A stretch of DNA of 12,193 bases from Candidatus Altarchaeales archaeon A3 (lineage in GTDB: Archaea > Altiarchaeota > Altiarchaeia > Altiarchaeales > Altiarchaeaceae), in NCBI GenBank assembly GCA_002083985.1, contig MTER01000002.1, positions 1,413-13,605 of the forward strand, written 5' to 3'. The translations under genes and the position numbers were made by a program. A model generated the notes under the pieces. It was not told the origin of the DNA, ran no database searches, and saw only the letters and a list, made by a program, of their open reading frames with translations. The stretch's first letter is position 1, and each line of letters begins with the position of its first letter. Shown here one piece after another: positions 1-7,742 of this stretch.

Positions 1-95
1 TCGTAACTGCTCATTTTATAAAAAACAAATACAAAAAAGGCAAAACAAATTATATATTTTATCATTTTTCCACAAGTTATTGAGAAGTTACTTAA

Positions 96-103
96 TATAT
101 AAA
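96..103 (+). promoter_or_regulatory. TATA-like box ahead of vsr
   Basis: The octamer TATATAAA lies about 40 bases ahead of the vsr ATG. An archaeal TATA box about 26 bases ahead of the transcript start would place that start near 125 and give a leader of roughly 15 nt. There is no Shine-Dalgarno sequence ahead of the ATG, which fits a short-leader archaeal mRNA. The surrounding 140 bases are very AT-rich, so a chance match is possible. Confidence 0.35.
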
Positions 104-141
104 CAAAATAATTAATAAACGCCTTGTAAATTATTAATACT

Positions 142-558
142 ATGGCAGATGTTTTAACCAAAAAACAAAGAAGTTTTAATATGTCCCAGATAAAGTCAAA
201 AGATACAAAACCGGAAATTAAAATCAGAAAACAATTGTATAAAAAAGGGATTAGAGGTTATCGTGTCCATTATAAACTTTTTGGAAAACCGGATATTGTT
301 TTTCCAGCAAAAAAAATTGTAATTTTTATTGACGGTTGTTTCTGGCATAAATGTCCAAAATGTTTCATAGAATCAGAAACCAGAAAAGAATTCTGGATGA
401 AAAAAATTGAAGGTAACGTCGATAGGGATCACAAAGTTAAGGTTAAATTAAAAAAAGAAGGATGGACAGTTTTGCGATATTGGGAACATGAAATAAAAAA
501 ATCTCCTGAACAGGTAGCATTAAAAATCATCAAAAAATTAAAACATATTAATTTTTAG
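142..558 (+). CDS. vsr: Very short patch repair (Vsr) DNA mismatch endonuclease
   Basis: This 138-aa protein has the full Vsr pattern. Vsr enzymes nick DNA 5' of the T in T:G mismatches that arise when 5-methylcytosine deaminates, starting very short patch repair. Visible motifs are RSFNMSQIKSKDTKPE (10-25), GKPDIVF with the catalytic-type Asp51, and IDGCFWHKC (63-71). Met14, Asp51, Phe67, Trp68 and His69 fall at the same numbers as the intercalating and catalytic residues of E. coli Vsr. Cys66, Cys71, Cys74 and His116 (in WEHE) could form the structural zinc site. It is slightly shorter than the E. coli enzyme (156 aa). The start is the first ATG and puts the family N-terminus in place. Its natural partner is the C5 methyltransferase at 1084-2322, but a 525-base gap separates them, so vsr is probably its own transcript. 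Confidence 0.94.
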   Translation: MADVLTKKQRSFNMSQIKSKDTKPEIKIRKQLYKKGIRGYRVHYKLFGKPDIVFPAKKIVIFIDGCFWHKCPKCFIESETRKEFWMKKIEGNVDRDHKVKVKLKKEGWTVLRYWEHEIKKSPEQVALKIIKKLKHINF

Positions 559-574
559 TGACCGTCCTACAGCG

Positions 575-593
575 TTTTTCTTTTTGGTTTTTT
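575..593 (+). terminator. T-tract terminator after vsr
   Basis: Three close T runs (575-579, 581-585, 588-593) begin 17 bases after the vsr stop. Such uridine-rich tracts, without a strong hairpin, are the usual intrinsic termination signal in archaea. This supports vsr being a separate transcription unit from the operon at 1084. Confidence 0.4.
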
Positions 594-609
594 AAGCATT
601 TTAACATTA

Positions 610-796
610 GAGTTGTTGCGAAATAGTTGATATGGGCTATTTTGTACTATAACTATAGACAAACCATCTAAAAATTTATTTTTTTATGGTGGAAAAAATT
701 CATAATTGTTGCGAATATATTGTCACCTCGCTTCGCTCGGAATATTTTAAATAAATTTAAAATAACAATAGATTGAAAATTATTTCGCAACATGTC
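610..796. mobile_element. Possible MITE-like element with terminal inverted repeats
   Basis: The left end (608-628) and the reverse complement of the right end (778-798) match at 18 of 21 positions, including an unbroken 12-bp block, TGTTGCGAAATA (614-625 against 781-792). Both ends abut a TA dinucleotide (608-609 and 797-798), as expected for a Tc1/mariner or IS630-type TA target duplication. TA is common in this composition, so that evidence is weak. The interior carries a third partial copy, TGTTGCGAA (707-715), and a perfect 10-bp inverted repeat (743-752 with 755-764). There is no transposase, so it would be non-autonomous. The alternative is a structured RNA or a regulatory inverted repeat. 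Other copies in the genome would settle it. Confidence 0.35.
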
Positions 797-831
797 TATT
801 TGTTTTTGCCAGAATTTTAATTACATAAACT

Positions 832-996
832 ATGACAGCATTTCCAAATTGCCTGCAGGACTATGTGTCTGCTGCAGGAATTTTAAAACTGCACGGAAAT
901 TCGCATCTTAACAAAGATAAAAAATTCAGGAATGTTGTTCATAAGAACAAAGTATATACATGTAATTCATGTTTTAACACAATGAAAATATGCTAA
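832..996 (+). CDS. Doubtful 54-aa small protein with Cys cluster
   Basis: An ATG ORF of 54 codons and a stop. The protein begins MTAFPNCLQDYVSAAG, has a basic middle (HLNKDKKFRNVVHKNK) and ends with TCNSCFNTMKIC, giving a CxxC plus a final Cys that could bind zinc or be chance. I do not recognise a family. Its first 50 bases include an inverted repeat, CCTGCAG and CTGCAGG (852-858 and 872-878). It is slightly less AT-rich than the surrounding spacer and its residue mix is protein-like, but there is no ribosome binding site and it may be a gene fragment or non-coding. Confidence 0.25.
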   Translation: MTAFPNCLQDYVSAAGILKLHGNSHLNKDKKFRNVVHKNKVYTCNSCFNTMKIC

Positions 997-1033
997 ACCT
1001 GCTTTTAATTTACACATGCGGAAGGCAAAATTA

Positions 1034-1049
1034 ATATTTAAATTTAAAC
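1034..1049 (+). promoter_or_regulatory. TATA-like region of the defence operon
   Basis: The run ATATTTAAATTTAAAC starts 50 bases ahead of the methyltransferase ATG and contains two overlapping TTTAAA cores. An archaeal start site about 25 bases downstream would fall near 1062-1075 and give a short leader. No Shine-Dalgarno sequence precedes the ATG. This is the only good promoter candidate for the five closely packed genes that follow. Confidence 0.35.
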
Positions 1050-1063
1050 TTAATTATAATTAA
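1050..1063. promoter_or_regulatory. 14-bp perfect palindrome, possible operator
   Basis: TTAATTATAATTAA equals its own reverse complement. It lies just after the TATA-like region and just ahead of the expected transcript start, where a dimeric archaeal repressor would block the polymerase. Restriction-modification operons often control their expression tightly, so an operator here would make sense. The local sequence is almost pure A and T, which makes chance palindromes fairly likely. Confidence 0.22.
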
Positions 1064-1083
1064 TTATATGATATTTCCCAAAA

Positions 1084-2322
1084 ATGAAAACAGTGAATTA
1101 TATAGATTTGTTTGCAGGGGCAGGTGGGTTGTCCGAAGGATTTATACGACAAAATTTTAACCCGGTTGCACACGTAGAAATGAATGCACATGCATGTGAA
1201 ACACTGAAAACAAGAGTTTCTTATCATTACTTAAAAGAGAACAAGCTGTCAGAATTTTATTACAAATATCTGAAAAATGAAATTGGCAGAAACGAACTAT
1301 GGGGAATGATACCTGAAAACAAAATCAGTTCTGTTATTAATAAGGAAATTTCAGATGAGAACACAGAATATATCTTTAATCAGATTGACATGCAGATGAA
1401 AAACAAAAAGGCAGATTTAATTATCGGAGGGCCGCCTTGTCAGGCATATTCTATAGTTGGGAGGGCAAGAGATCCTGACAATATGGAAAATGATCCAAGA
1501 AATTATTTATATAAATTTTATGTGAAATTTCTTGAAAGGTATAAGCCCAAAATGTTTGTTTTTGAAAATGTGCCAGGATTGTTATCAGCAGGAAACGGAA
1601 AATATTTTAAAGATATTGAAACTGCTGTCAGAAAAACAGGATACGACATGGTTTGCAAAGTTTTAAATGCAAAAGATTTTGGTGTGTTACAAAACAGAAA
1701 GCGGGTTATCCTGATAGGATGGTTAAAAAATTCCGGATTAAAATATCCCGATTTTGAAATAGTGGAAAATAATTGGCAAATCCTGAAAGATTTATTTTAT
1801 GATCTGCCCCCATTAAAACACGGGACAGGTGAAACCTTTACCTATTACAGATTACCTGTTAGCGAGTATTTAAAAAAATCACATATCAGAAACGATATTG
1901 AATTTACCACACAGCATGTAGCACGGCCACACAATGAAAGGGACATGGAAATTTATAAAATAGCAATTATTAAATGGCTGAATGAAAAGAAAAGGATGAA
2001 CTATGCCAAATTGCCTGAACATCTGCAAACACACAATAATAAAACATCTTTTTTAAACAGATTTCAGGTAGTTGATCCTTTCGGTGTAAGTCATACATTA
2101 GTAGCTCATATTTCATGTGATGGCCATTATTATATATATCCTGATTTGGATCAGATCCGTTCAATTTCGGTTCGTGAAGCAGCACGCATTCAATCCTTTC
2201 CTGATGATTATTTTTTTGAAGGCGGAAGAACATCAGCATTCAGACAGATAGGCAATGCAGTACCACCATTGATGGCAGAAGGAATTGCAAAAAAAATAAA
2301 AGAATTGATTTTAAAACAATGA
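1084..2322 (+). CDS. DNA (cytosine-5-)-methyltransferase
   Basis: This 412-aa protein transfers a methyl group from S-adenosylmethionine to carbon 5 of cytosine in a specific DNA site. The C5-methylase motifs are in order: motif I DLFAGAGG (8-15, SAM binding), motif IV GGPPCQ with catalytic Cys119 (115-120), motif VI ENV (161-163), motif VIII QNRKR (203-207), a target-recognition region at about 215-355, motif IX REAARIQSFPDDY (364-376) and motif X RQIGNAVPP (387-395). The length is normal for the family. The insert between motifs I and IV (about 45-105) is longer than in minimal enzymes. The target sequence cannot be read from the protein. It heads the operon, and its stop overlaps the next start as ATGA (2319-2322). 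It probably protects self DNA from the downstream effector genes, and its product would create the substrate for the nearby Vsr. Confidence 0.95.
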   Translation: MKTVNYIDLFAGAGGLSEGFIRQNFNPVAHVEMNAHACETLKTRVSYHYLKENKLSEFYYKYLKNEIGRNELWGMIPENKISSVINKEISDENTEYIFNQIDMQMKNKKADLIIGGPPCQAYSIVGRARDPDNMENDPRNYLYKFYVKFLERYKPKMFVFENVPGLLSAGNGKYFKDIETAVRKTGYDMVCKVLNAKDFGVLQNRKRVILIGWLKNSGLKYPDFEIVENNWQILKDLFYDLPPLKHGTGETFTYYRLPVSEYLKKSHIRNDIEFTTQHVARPHNERDMEIYKIAIIKWLNEKKRMNYAKLPEHLQTHNNKTSFLNRFQVVDPFGVSHTLVAHISCDGHYYIYPDLDQIRSISVREAARIQSFPDDYFFEGGRTSAFRQIGNAVPPLMAEGIAKKIKELILKQ

Positions 2323-3794
2323 AAAATATTAATTACAGTAAATACGAAACTACTCCTGCAGTTCCTGAAGCATCTTCAATGATTGAAACCTTTCGTGCAA
2401 TCGGATACAGCATTGAAGCAGCAGTAGCAGACATTATTGATAATTCAATTTCAGCAGCAGCAAAAAATATCTGGGTAAATTTTTATTGGGAAGGCGCTGA
2501 AACATGGCTTTCAGTCAAAGATGACGGACACGGAATGAGCAATGATGAATTGATTCAGGCAATGCGGCCGGGAAGTAAAAATCCGCTTGACGAGAGAAGC
2601 AGTAAAGATTTAGGAAGATTCGGCCTGGGATTAAAAACAGCATCTTTTTCCCAATGCAGAAAACTCACGGTTATCAGTGCCAGAGAAAATTGTAAATCTG
2701 TTTACTGGACATGGGATTTGGATTTTGTAAACCAAACAGGAAAATGGGAACTGATAAAATATTTGCCGGAAAAAAATTTTGAAAATGAAATCAGCGAATT
2801 AAAGTCAGGCACAATTGTAATCTGGAATGACATTGACCGTCTTGTAAAAAATTTTCAATCAGACGATGAGAAAGCACTTGAAAAATTTCTTTTGATAATG
2901 GAGCACATAAAAAAACATCTTGCAATGGTTTTTCACCGCTTCATTGAAACAGGCAAAATCAAAATTTATTTTCAGGACAGATTAGTTGAAGCATGGAATC
3001 CTTTTCTCATTCAAGAATCGGCCACGCAGGAATTTCCCGGGGAACCATTGGAAAACGGGAAAGCAGTTGTAAAAGGATTTGTGCTGCCGCATAAATCAAA
3101 AATCAGTGAGGAAAAATTTAAAAATGCAGAGGGTGCAAAGGGTTGGAATGAACATCAGGGGTTTTACATATACCGCAACGAAAGATTATTGTTGGCAGGT
3201 GACTGGCTCGGAATGTTTCGCAAAGAAGAACACTACAAACTTGCACGGATACAAATTAATTTGTCTAATGGCTTGGATGCGGAATGGCAGATTGACATCA
3301 GGAAATCTGTTGCACGTCCACCTCTTGTATTGCGTGAGCAACTAAAAGCGTATGCCGGAAATGTACGGGCTCACGCCGTGGATGTGTACAGACACAGGGG
3401 AAAAAGTGTGAAGCAACTGCCCGGGCAAAAATTTATTCCGCTTTGGATTGAACATAAACGAGGCGATAAATGGTTTTATAAAATCAATCGTAAACATCAG
3501 ATTATGGAAAAAATCAGAGAACAAGCAGAAACAGAACCTGACAAAGCGATTGAAACTTTAATCAGGTTTATTGAAGAAACAATTCCGACAAAATCAATTT
3601 ATATCAAAGAAGCCGAAGAACCTGAAGCACAAGGGAAACCATTTGAAGGAGTAAAGCATGATGAGATTAGAAAAATAATGAAAGAGATTTATGATTCATT
3701 GATTGCACAAGGAAAAACAGATACAGAAGCAAAATCAGTAATTATAAATCTTGAACCGTTTAATTATTATCCTGAATACATTGCAACCCTTTAA
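2319..3794 (+). CDS. GHKL-type ATPase (MutL/MORC-like) of a restriction system
   Basis: This 491-aa protein has an N-terminal ATP-binding domain of the gyrase/Hsp90/histidine kinase/MutL fold. Seen are the N-box AVADIIDNSISA (35-46) with the Mg-binding Asn42, the G1 box DDGHGM (68-73) and the G2 lid GRFGLGLKTAS (99-109). QIDIRKSVARPP (324-335) in the following S5-like domain carries Lys329, placed like the ATP-contacting lysine of MutL. The residue at the usual catalytic Glu position is Asp38. The C-terminal part (about 390-491) is charged and helical. Such ATPases are known from prokaryotic restriction-modification neighbourhoods and are related to eukaryotic MORC proteins. ATP binding probably closes a dimer clamp around DNA. 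It starts inside the methylase stop codon (4-bp overlap), indicating translational coupling. It has no nuclease motif of its own. Confidence 0.9.
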   Translation: MKNINYSKYETTPAVPEASSMIETFRAIGYSIEAAVADIIDNSISAAAKNIWVNFYWEGAETWLSVKDDGHGMSNDELIQAMRPGSKNPLDERSSKDLGRFGLGLKTASFSQCRKLTVISARENCKSVYWTWDLDFVNQTGKWELIKYLPEKNFENEISELKSGTIVIWNDIDRLVKNFQSDDEKALEKFLLIMEHIKKHLAMVFHRFIETGKIKIYFQDRLVEAWNPFLIQESATQEFPGEPLENGKAVVKGFVLPHKSKISEEKFKNAEGAKGWNEHQGFYIYRNERLLLAGDWLGMFRKEEHYKLARIQINLSNGLDAEWQIDIRKSVARPPLVLREQLKAYAGNVRAHAVDVYRHRGKSVKQLPGQKFIPLWIEHKRGDKWFYKINRKHQIMEKIREQAETEPDKAIETLIRFIEETIPTKSIYIKEAEEPEAQGKPFEGVKHDEIRKIMKEIYDSLIAQGKTDTEAKSVIINLEPFNYYPEYIATL

Positions 3795-3799
3795 ATAAA

Positions 3800-6727
3800 A
3801 TGATAAAACAAGCAAAAAATATTTGTATTTTACTTTTAATAGAAATCAAAAATCCTTCTTCACAAGATATAAATACATCCATTGATACGGTTCTTAAAAT
3901 GTTTCCTGATTTAGTTTCTGAAAGAGAAACACTATTCAATTATTTATCTGCAACATTTTCTGTTTTTTCAGAGGACTACAGAATTCTTGATAATGATGAA
4001 GGATATAAACCTTGGCTTAAGGATAAGAAAGCTGACATTAAATGGGATTTCTGGAATCGTTATCTGATTTATCTGCAGAATAGAATTGCACCGGATACAA
4101 TAAACAAACTTGATAATTTAACTGATGACATTTTAGACAGAATTGCAAATCCTGCTATTTCCGGGGTGTGGGATAAAAGAGGAATGGTGGTAGGACAAGT
4201 TCAATCAGGAAAAACGAGTAACTACATTGGTTTAATTAACAAATCTGCTGATGCAGGTTACCGGCTGATTATAGTTTTGGCAGGAATGCATGATTCATTA
4301 AGAAGCCAGACGCAAATCAGAGTTGATGAGGGATTTTTGGGATTCAACAGTCAGCGTTCACTTCATTATTCAAACACGAATAAAATAGGTGTTGGTTTGT
4401 ATAATCTAATTGACCTTCCGGCAAACGCATTGACATCAAGCCTTCTCGATGGAGATTTCAACCGTAAAGTAGCACAGTCGGCAAGGATTTGTTTGAGAAG
4501 TTCTGACCCGATTATAGCAGTTGTAAAAAAGAATGGTTCAATTTTAAAAAATCTTATTTCCTGGTTAGCCGGTTGGGGGGATAAACAAAGTGATGGAAAA
4601 ATAATTATCCGAAATATTCCATTTCTTCTTATTGACGATGAAGCTGACAATGCTTCAATAAATGTTAGCAAAGAAAAAGTTTCTGCAATCAATGGTTGTA
4701 TCAGAGCATTGCTTTCATTATTTGAACAAAGTGTCTATGTTGGGTATACTGCTACACCATTTGCAAATATTTTTGTTCCAATACTTGAGCAGAAAATTAT
4801 AAAAGGTTTAGACATTACTATTAAAGATTATGAATTCACAGTTGGGCAGGATTTATTTCCAAAAGATTTTATTATTAACATTTCCGCCCCTTCAAATTAT
4901 ATTGGACCGGCAAAAGTTTTTGGGTTACCCCGATCCACGTCATCTGATACAGCAGATGATCCGTTGCCGGTAATCCGATTAGTTGAAGACTACGATGTTT
5001 TCAATGCATCCAACGTACAAGAGCAGGTGCAAAATTTAATTGCGGGAGTTGAAAAAGAATTTACACCAACAAAATCTTTTGTTCCTGATAAACACAAAAA
5101 GAATGATCCGTTGCCGGATGAGTTGCCGAATAGTTTGAAATATGCAATCAAGTGTTTCGTTCTTTCTTCAGCAGCGAGACGAGTTAGAAAACAAATTGAT
5201 GTTCACAATTCAATGTTGGTTCACATTTCACGGTATATTATTTGGCAGGACAGAATTGCAACTTTGATAGATGCTGAATTAAAATTTTATCAAAGACAAA
5301 TTGAAATGAACTCGGGTCAGTTGCTTAAAGAACTTGAAGCAATCTGGAAAAAAGAATTTGAACCAACCACATTGCAGATAATACTTGATTCACACAACAA
5401 AGGATTATACAAAGACACTGAAATAACGTCAATAAGTTGGAAGACAGTTGAAGCGGAAATTTTTCCGGCAATTTCCAAAATGGAGGTAAGAGCTGTTCAT
5501 GGTGACAAAAATATTTCAGGTTTATCGTATCACAACATTTCACCACTTGATTATTTCTTTTCAGAACAGCAAAGAAAATATTTATCGGTGATTGCTGTTG
5601 GGGGGGATAAACTCTCAAGAGGATTAACTCTTGAAGGTCTTACAATCAGTTACTATTTAAGAGCATCAAAAATGTATGATACACTCATGCAGATGGGTAG
5701 GTGGTTTGGCTACAGACAAGGCTATATTGACTTGTGTAGAATATTTACAAGTGATGAATTAATAGGATGGTATAAGCATATCACAATTGCGTCTGAAGAA
5801 ATGAGAAGAGATTTTGATTATATGTTTTTGTTAAATAAAACGCCAAGAGAATTTGGTTTGAAAGTGAGAACACACCCCGGTGTTTTAAAAATTACAGCAG
5901 CAAATAAATTCAGGCATAGTTTCAAAATGCAATTAAGTTATTCCGGAAAATTAGAGCAGACATATTTGTTTAAAATTGACGAGGAAATATTTCGTAATAA
6001 CTATGATACAGTAATAAAACTTGTTCAGGATTTAGGAGCACCTTTGGCAAAACCAATAAATTCTTTTGTGAAGCAAAAATACGTCTGGCAAAAACAGTTC
6101 AATCACGAGAATATTACTAGTTTTTTAACGGCTTATAAGATCGAAACGGAAGTAATACACACTGCTAAAATAATAGATTATATAAATGCCCAGATCAAAC
6201 ACAGCAATCTTGTAAACTGGACAGTGTGTTTAATTAATAAATCCATTGATGTATCAAAAGAAGATGCTATTAAGATTAACGGATTGGAAGTCGGTTTAAC
6301 GGACCGAACGAATATCAGTCAGGACGGTATCCATTATGAAATTGCGAAATCGAATATTATTTCAGGCGAGCAGGAAATGGTTGATTTAACAGATGAACAA
6401 ATAGATATTGCACTGCAAAAAACTGCTGATGATTGGCTAAAATTAAAAAGAGAAAAAACACCGGAAAGACCAAGTACTAACAGAATTAAGGAAATCCGAA
6501 ATAGTACCAATGGGCTTTTATTAATTTATCTTCTGAATCCCGATTGTGAGCATAAAAAATTACCTGAAAAAGAAAAATACCGCAAAAAAATATCAAATGT
6601 TCCTGTTGTAGGTATTGCGATTAGTTTTCCTGAAATTGAAAATGATGAGAAGATTGAATATGCTGTGAATGAACAATTCCTTAAAGAGTACGAATATCCC
6701 GATCCCGATCCCGATGAACTTGACTAA
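3800..6727 (+). CDS. Z1-domain superfamily II-type ATPase/helicase
   Basis: This 975-aa protein is the motor candidate of the operon. Its helicase-like motifs are Walker A GQVQSGKTS (132-140), LIIVLAG (156-162), Walker B LLIDDEAD (276-283), GYTATP (315-320, motif III-like), AVGGDKLSRGLTLEGL in the Z1 core (599-614) and QMGRWFGYR (631-639), with likely arginine fingers Arg634 and Arg639. The Z1 domain typically occurs beside GHKL ATPases and methylases in restriction systems. ATP hydrolysis probably drives DNA translocation or unwinding, but this has to be inferred. The start lies 5 bases after the previous stop. The C-terminus ends in an acidic PDPDPDELD tail encoded by a triple hexanucleotide repeat. 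Two G runs (4575-4580 and 5600-5606) stand out in this AT-rich gene, the second inside the GGDK motif. The next gene follows after one base. Confidence 0.93.
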   Translation: MIKQAKNICILLLIEIKNPSSQDINTSIDTVLKMFPDLVSERETLFNYLSATFSVFSEDYRILDNDEGYKPWLKDKKADIKWDFWNRYLIYLQNRIAPDTINKLDNLTDDILDRIANPAISGVWDKRGMVVGQVQSGKTSNYIGLINKSADAGYRLIIVLAGMHDSLRSQTQIRVDEGFLGFNSQRSLHYSNTNKIGVGLYNLIDLPANALTSSLLDGDFNRKVAQSARICLRSSDPIIAVVKKNGSILKNLISWLAGWGDKQSDGKIIIRNIPFLLIDDEADNASINVSKEKVSAINGCIRALLSLFEQSVYVGYTATPFANIFVPILEQKIIKGLDITIKDYEFTVGQDLFPKDFIINISAPSNYIGPAKVFGLPRSTSSDTADDPLPVIRLVEDYDVFNASNVQEQVQNLIAGVEKEFTPTKSFVPDKHKKNDPLPDELPNSLKYAIKCFVLSSAARRVRKQIDVHNSMLVHISRYIIWQDRIATLIDAELKFYQRQIEMNSGQLLKELEAIWKKEFEPTTLQIILDSHNKGLYKDTEITSISWKTVEAEIFPAISKMEVRAVHGDKNISGLSYHNISPLDYFFSEQQRKYLSVIAVGGDKLSRGLTLEGLTISYYLRASKMYDTLMQMGRWFGYRQGYIDLCRIFTSDELIGWYKHITIASEEMRRDFDYMFLLNKTPREFGLKVRTHPGVLKITAANKFRHSFKMQLSYSGKLEQTYLFKIDEEIFRNNYDTVIKLVQDLGAPLAKPINSFVKQKYVWQKQFNHENITSFLTAYKIETEVIHTAKIIDYINAQIKHSNLVNWTVCLINKSIDVSKEDAIKINGLEVGLTDRTNISQDGIHYEIAKSNIISGEQEMVDLTDEQIDIALQKTADDWLKLKREKTPERPSTNRIKEIRNSTNGLLLIYLLNPDCEHKKLPEKEKYRKKISNVPVVGIAISFPEIENDEKIEYAVNEQFLKEYEYPDPDPDELD
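6698..6715 (+). repeat. Hexanucleotide tandem repeat (CCCGAT)x3
   Basis: Three perfect CCCGAT units encode the Pro-Asp-Pro-Asp-Pro-Asp end of the Z1 protein. Gain or loss of a unit keeps the frame, so only the length of the acidic tail would change. Confidence 0.8.
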
Positions 6728-6728
6728 A

Positions 6729-7742
6729 ATGATTTATCAGATGGAACGGATTAAAGAAATATGGAATAAACTTGAAAGCAATGCTTCCGCAGTCGCAGGA
6801 TTGTATAAGATTAGATATTCTGATACAAGCAAATGTGATGCTTTTTTTGGAGTAAAATATCCTGAAAACTTTCGGATGCTTATTATCAGAACTCCTTTTG
6901 GTGTGGGAAAAAATTTTAATTTCAAATATGAATTCAGAAGTTTAAAATTTGACAAGATTTACGATCCAAGTGATTCAAATTTTTTATTACTAAATCTGGT
7001 TTTAATAGACAAGCAGTTTATGGATGTTTTTGATGCCCTGATATATGATGTTTTAAACAGCATAATAAAAGAATCGGATATAAAAATTATTCTCAATAAT
7101 TATACTAATCGTTTGACCAAATGGCAAAGTTTATTTGAACGATTCAATACGCAAGGACTTACACCGGAAGAACAAAAAGGTTTATTCGGTGAATTGTTTT
7201 TCATCAGAAAATTTCTGAAATGTAATCCTGATTATTTGAACATAATTAACTCATGGGTTGGTTCTGAAATGCAAATCAGAGATTTTCAATCAGGAGCATG
7301 GGGTGTTGAAGTGAAAACAACACACGGAAACAATCATCAGAGAGTTTACATCAGCAGCGAAAGGCAACTTGATACAAGTAACCTTGAAAATCTGTTTCTG
7401 TATCATATTTCACTTGAAGTCAGACAGCAATCAGGTGAAACATTAAATCAGATTGTTGATTCAGTTTGTGAAATTTTAAATGCGGATTTCTCTTCACTAA
7501 ACCATTTCAAAAGAAAATTACTTGAAGCAGGATATTTTGACGGGCACAGAAATCTTTACAAACACATAGGATATTTTATTCGTCAGGATATTTTCTACAA
7601 AGTGGAAAATGAATTCCCGAGAATTGAGGAAAGAGATATTCGTAGCGGAGTTGGTGATGTAAAATATTCAATCGTTATTTCGCAATGTTCTGATTTTACT
7701 AAAACCGAAAAAGAAGTATTTCAAACATTAATTTTTACATGA
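6729..7742 (+). CDS. PD-(D/E)XK nuclease-like protein (DUF4420 type)
   Basis: This 337-aa protein is the most likely restriction nuclease of the operon. Its core has Glu155 in KGLFGELFFIRKFL, then Asp185 in QIRDFQSGAWGVEVKTT, with Glu194 and Lys196 forming the E-x-K half of the PD-(D/E)XK active site. HQRVYISSERQL follows, as expected for the alpha-beta core of this fold. The match is to the family often labelled PD-(D/E)XK motif protein, which usually lies between Z1 and AIPR genes. I chose the ATG one base after the Z1 stop. An in-frame ATG at 6669 would add 20 residues that merely overlap the end of the Z1 gene in another frame (IPIPIP), and an ATG at 6741 is also possible. Its stop overlaps the AIPR start. 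The N-terminal 150 residues have no motif I recognise and may serve DNA or partner binding. Confidence 0.87.
   Translation: MIYQMERIKEIWNKLESNASAVAGLYKIRYSDTSKCDAFFGVKYPENFRMLIIRTPFGVGKNFNFKYEFRSLKFDKIYDPSDSNFLLLNLVLIDKQFMDVFDALIYDVLNSIIKESDIKIILNNYTNRLTKWQSLFERFNTQGLTPEEQKGLFGELFFIRKFLKCNPDYLNIINSWVGSEMQIRDFQSGAWGVEVKTTHGNNHQRVYISSERQLDTSNLENLFLYHISLEVRQQSGETLNQIVDSVCEILNADFSSLNHFKRKLLEAGYFDGHRNLYKHIGYFIRQDIFYKVENEFPRIEERDIRSGVGDVKYSIVISQCSDFTKTEKEVFQTLIFT

Larger units (their letters stand above)
559..1083. other. Gap between vsr and the methyltransferase operon
   Basis: This 525-base stretch holds no well-supported gene. From left to right it contains a T-rich terminator-like tract just after vsr, a 187-bp segment bounded by imperfect inverted repeats (610-796), and within it a perfect AT-rich inverted repeat (arms 743-752 and 755-764). 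A possible 54-codon ORF follows (832-996), and then a very AT-rich promoter region with TATA-like sequence and a 14-bp palindrome (1030-1065). The sequence suggests an insertion between two genes that are functionally paired elsewhere. Confidence 0.6.

Noticed and set aside
1970..2239. Minus-strand ORF opposite the methyltransferase
   Set aside because: It lies fully opposite conserved methylase motifs IX and X, has no family resemblance and is a shadow of the real gene.
3079..3345. Plus-strand ORF inside the GHKL ATPase gene
   Set aside because: It overlaps conserved codons of the ATPase in another frame and is rich in Cys and Trp without a pattern.
6669..6728. Upstream ATG for the PD-(D/E)XK gene
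   Set aside because: The extra 20 residues, including IPIPIP, are the Z1 acidic-tail repeat read in another frame. The ATG at 6729, right after the Z1 stop, fits the operon spacing.
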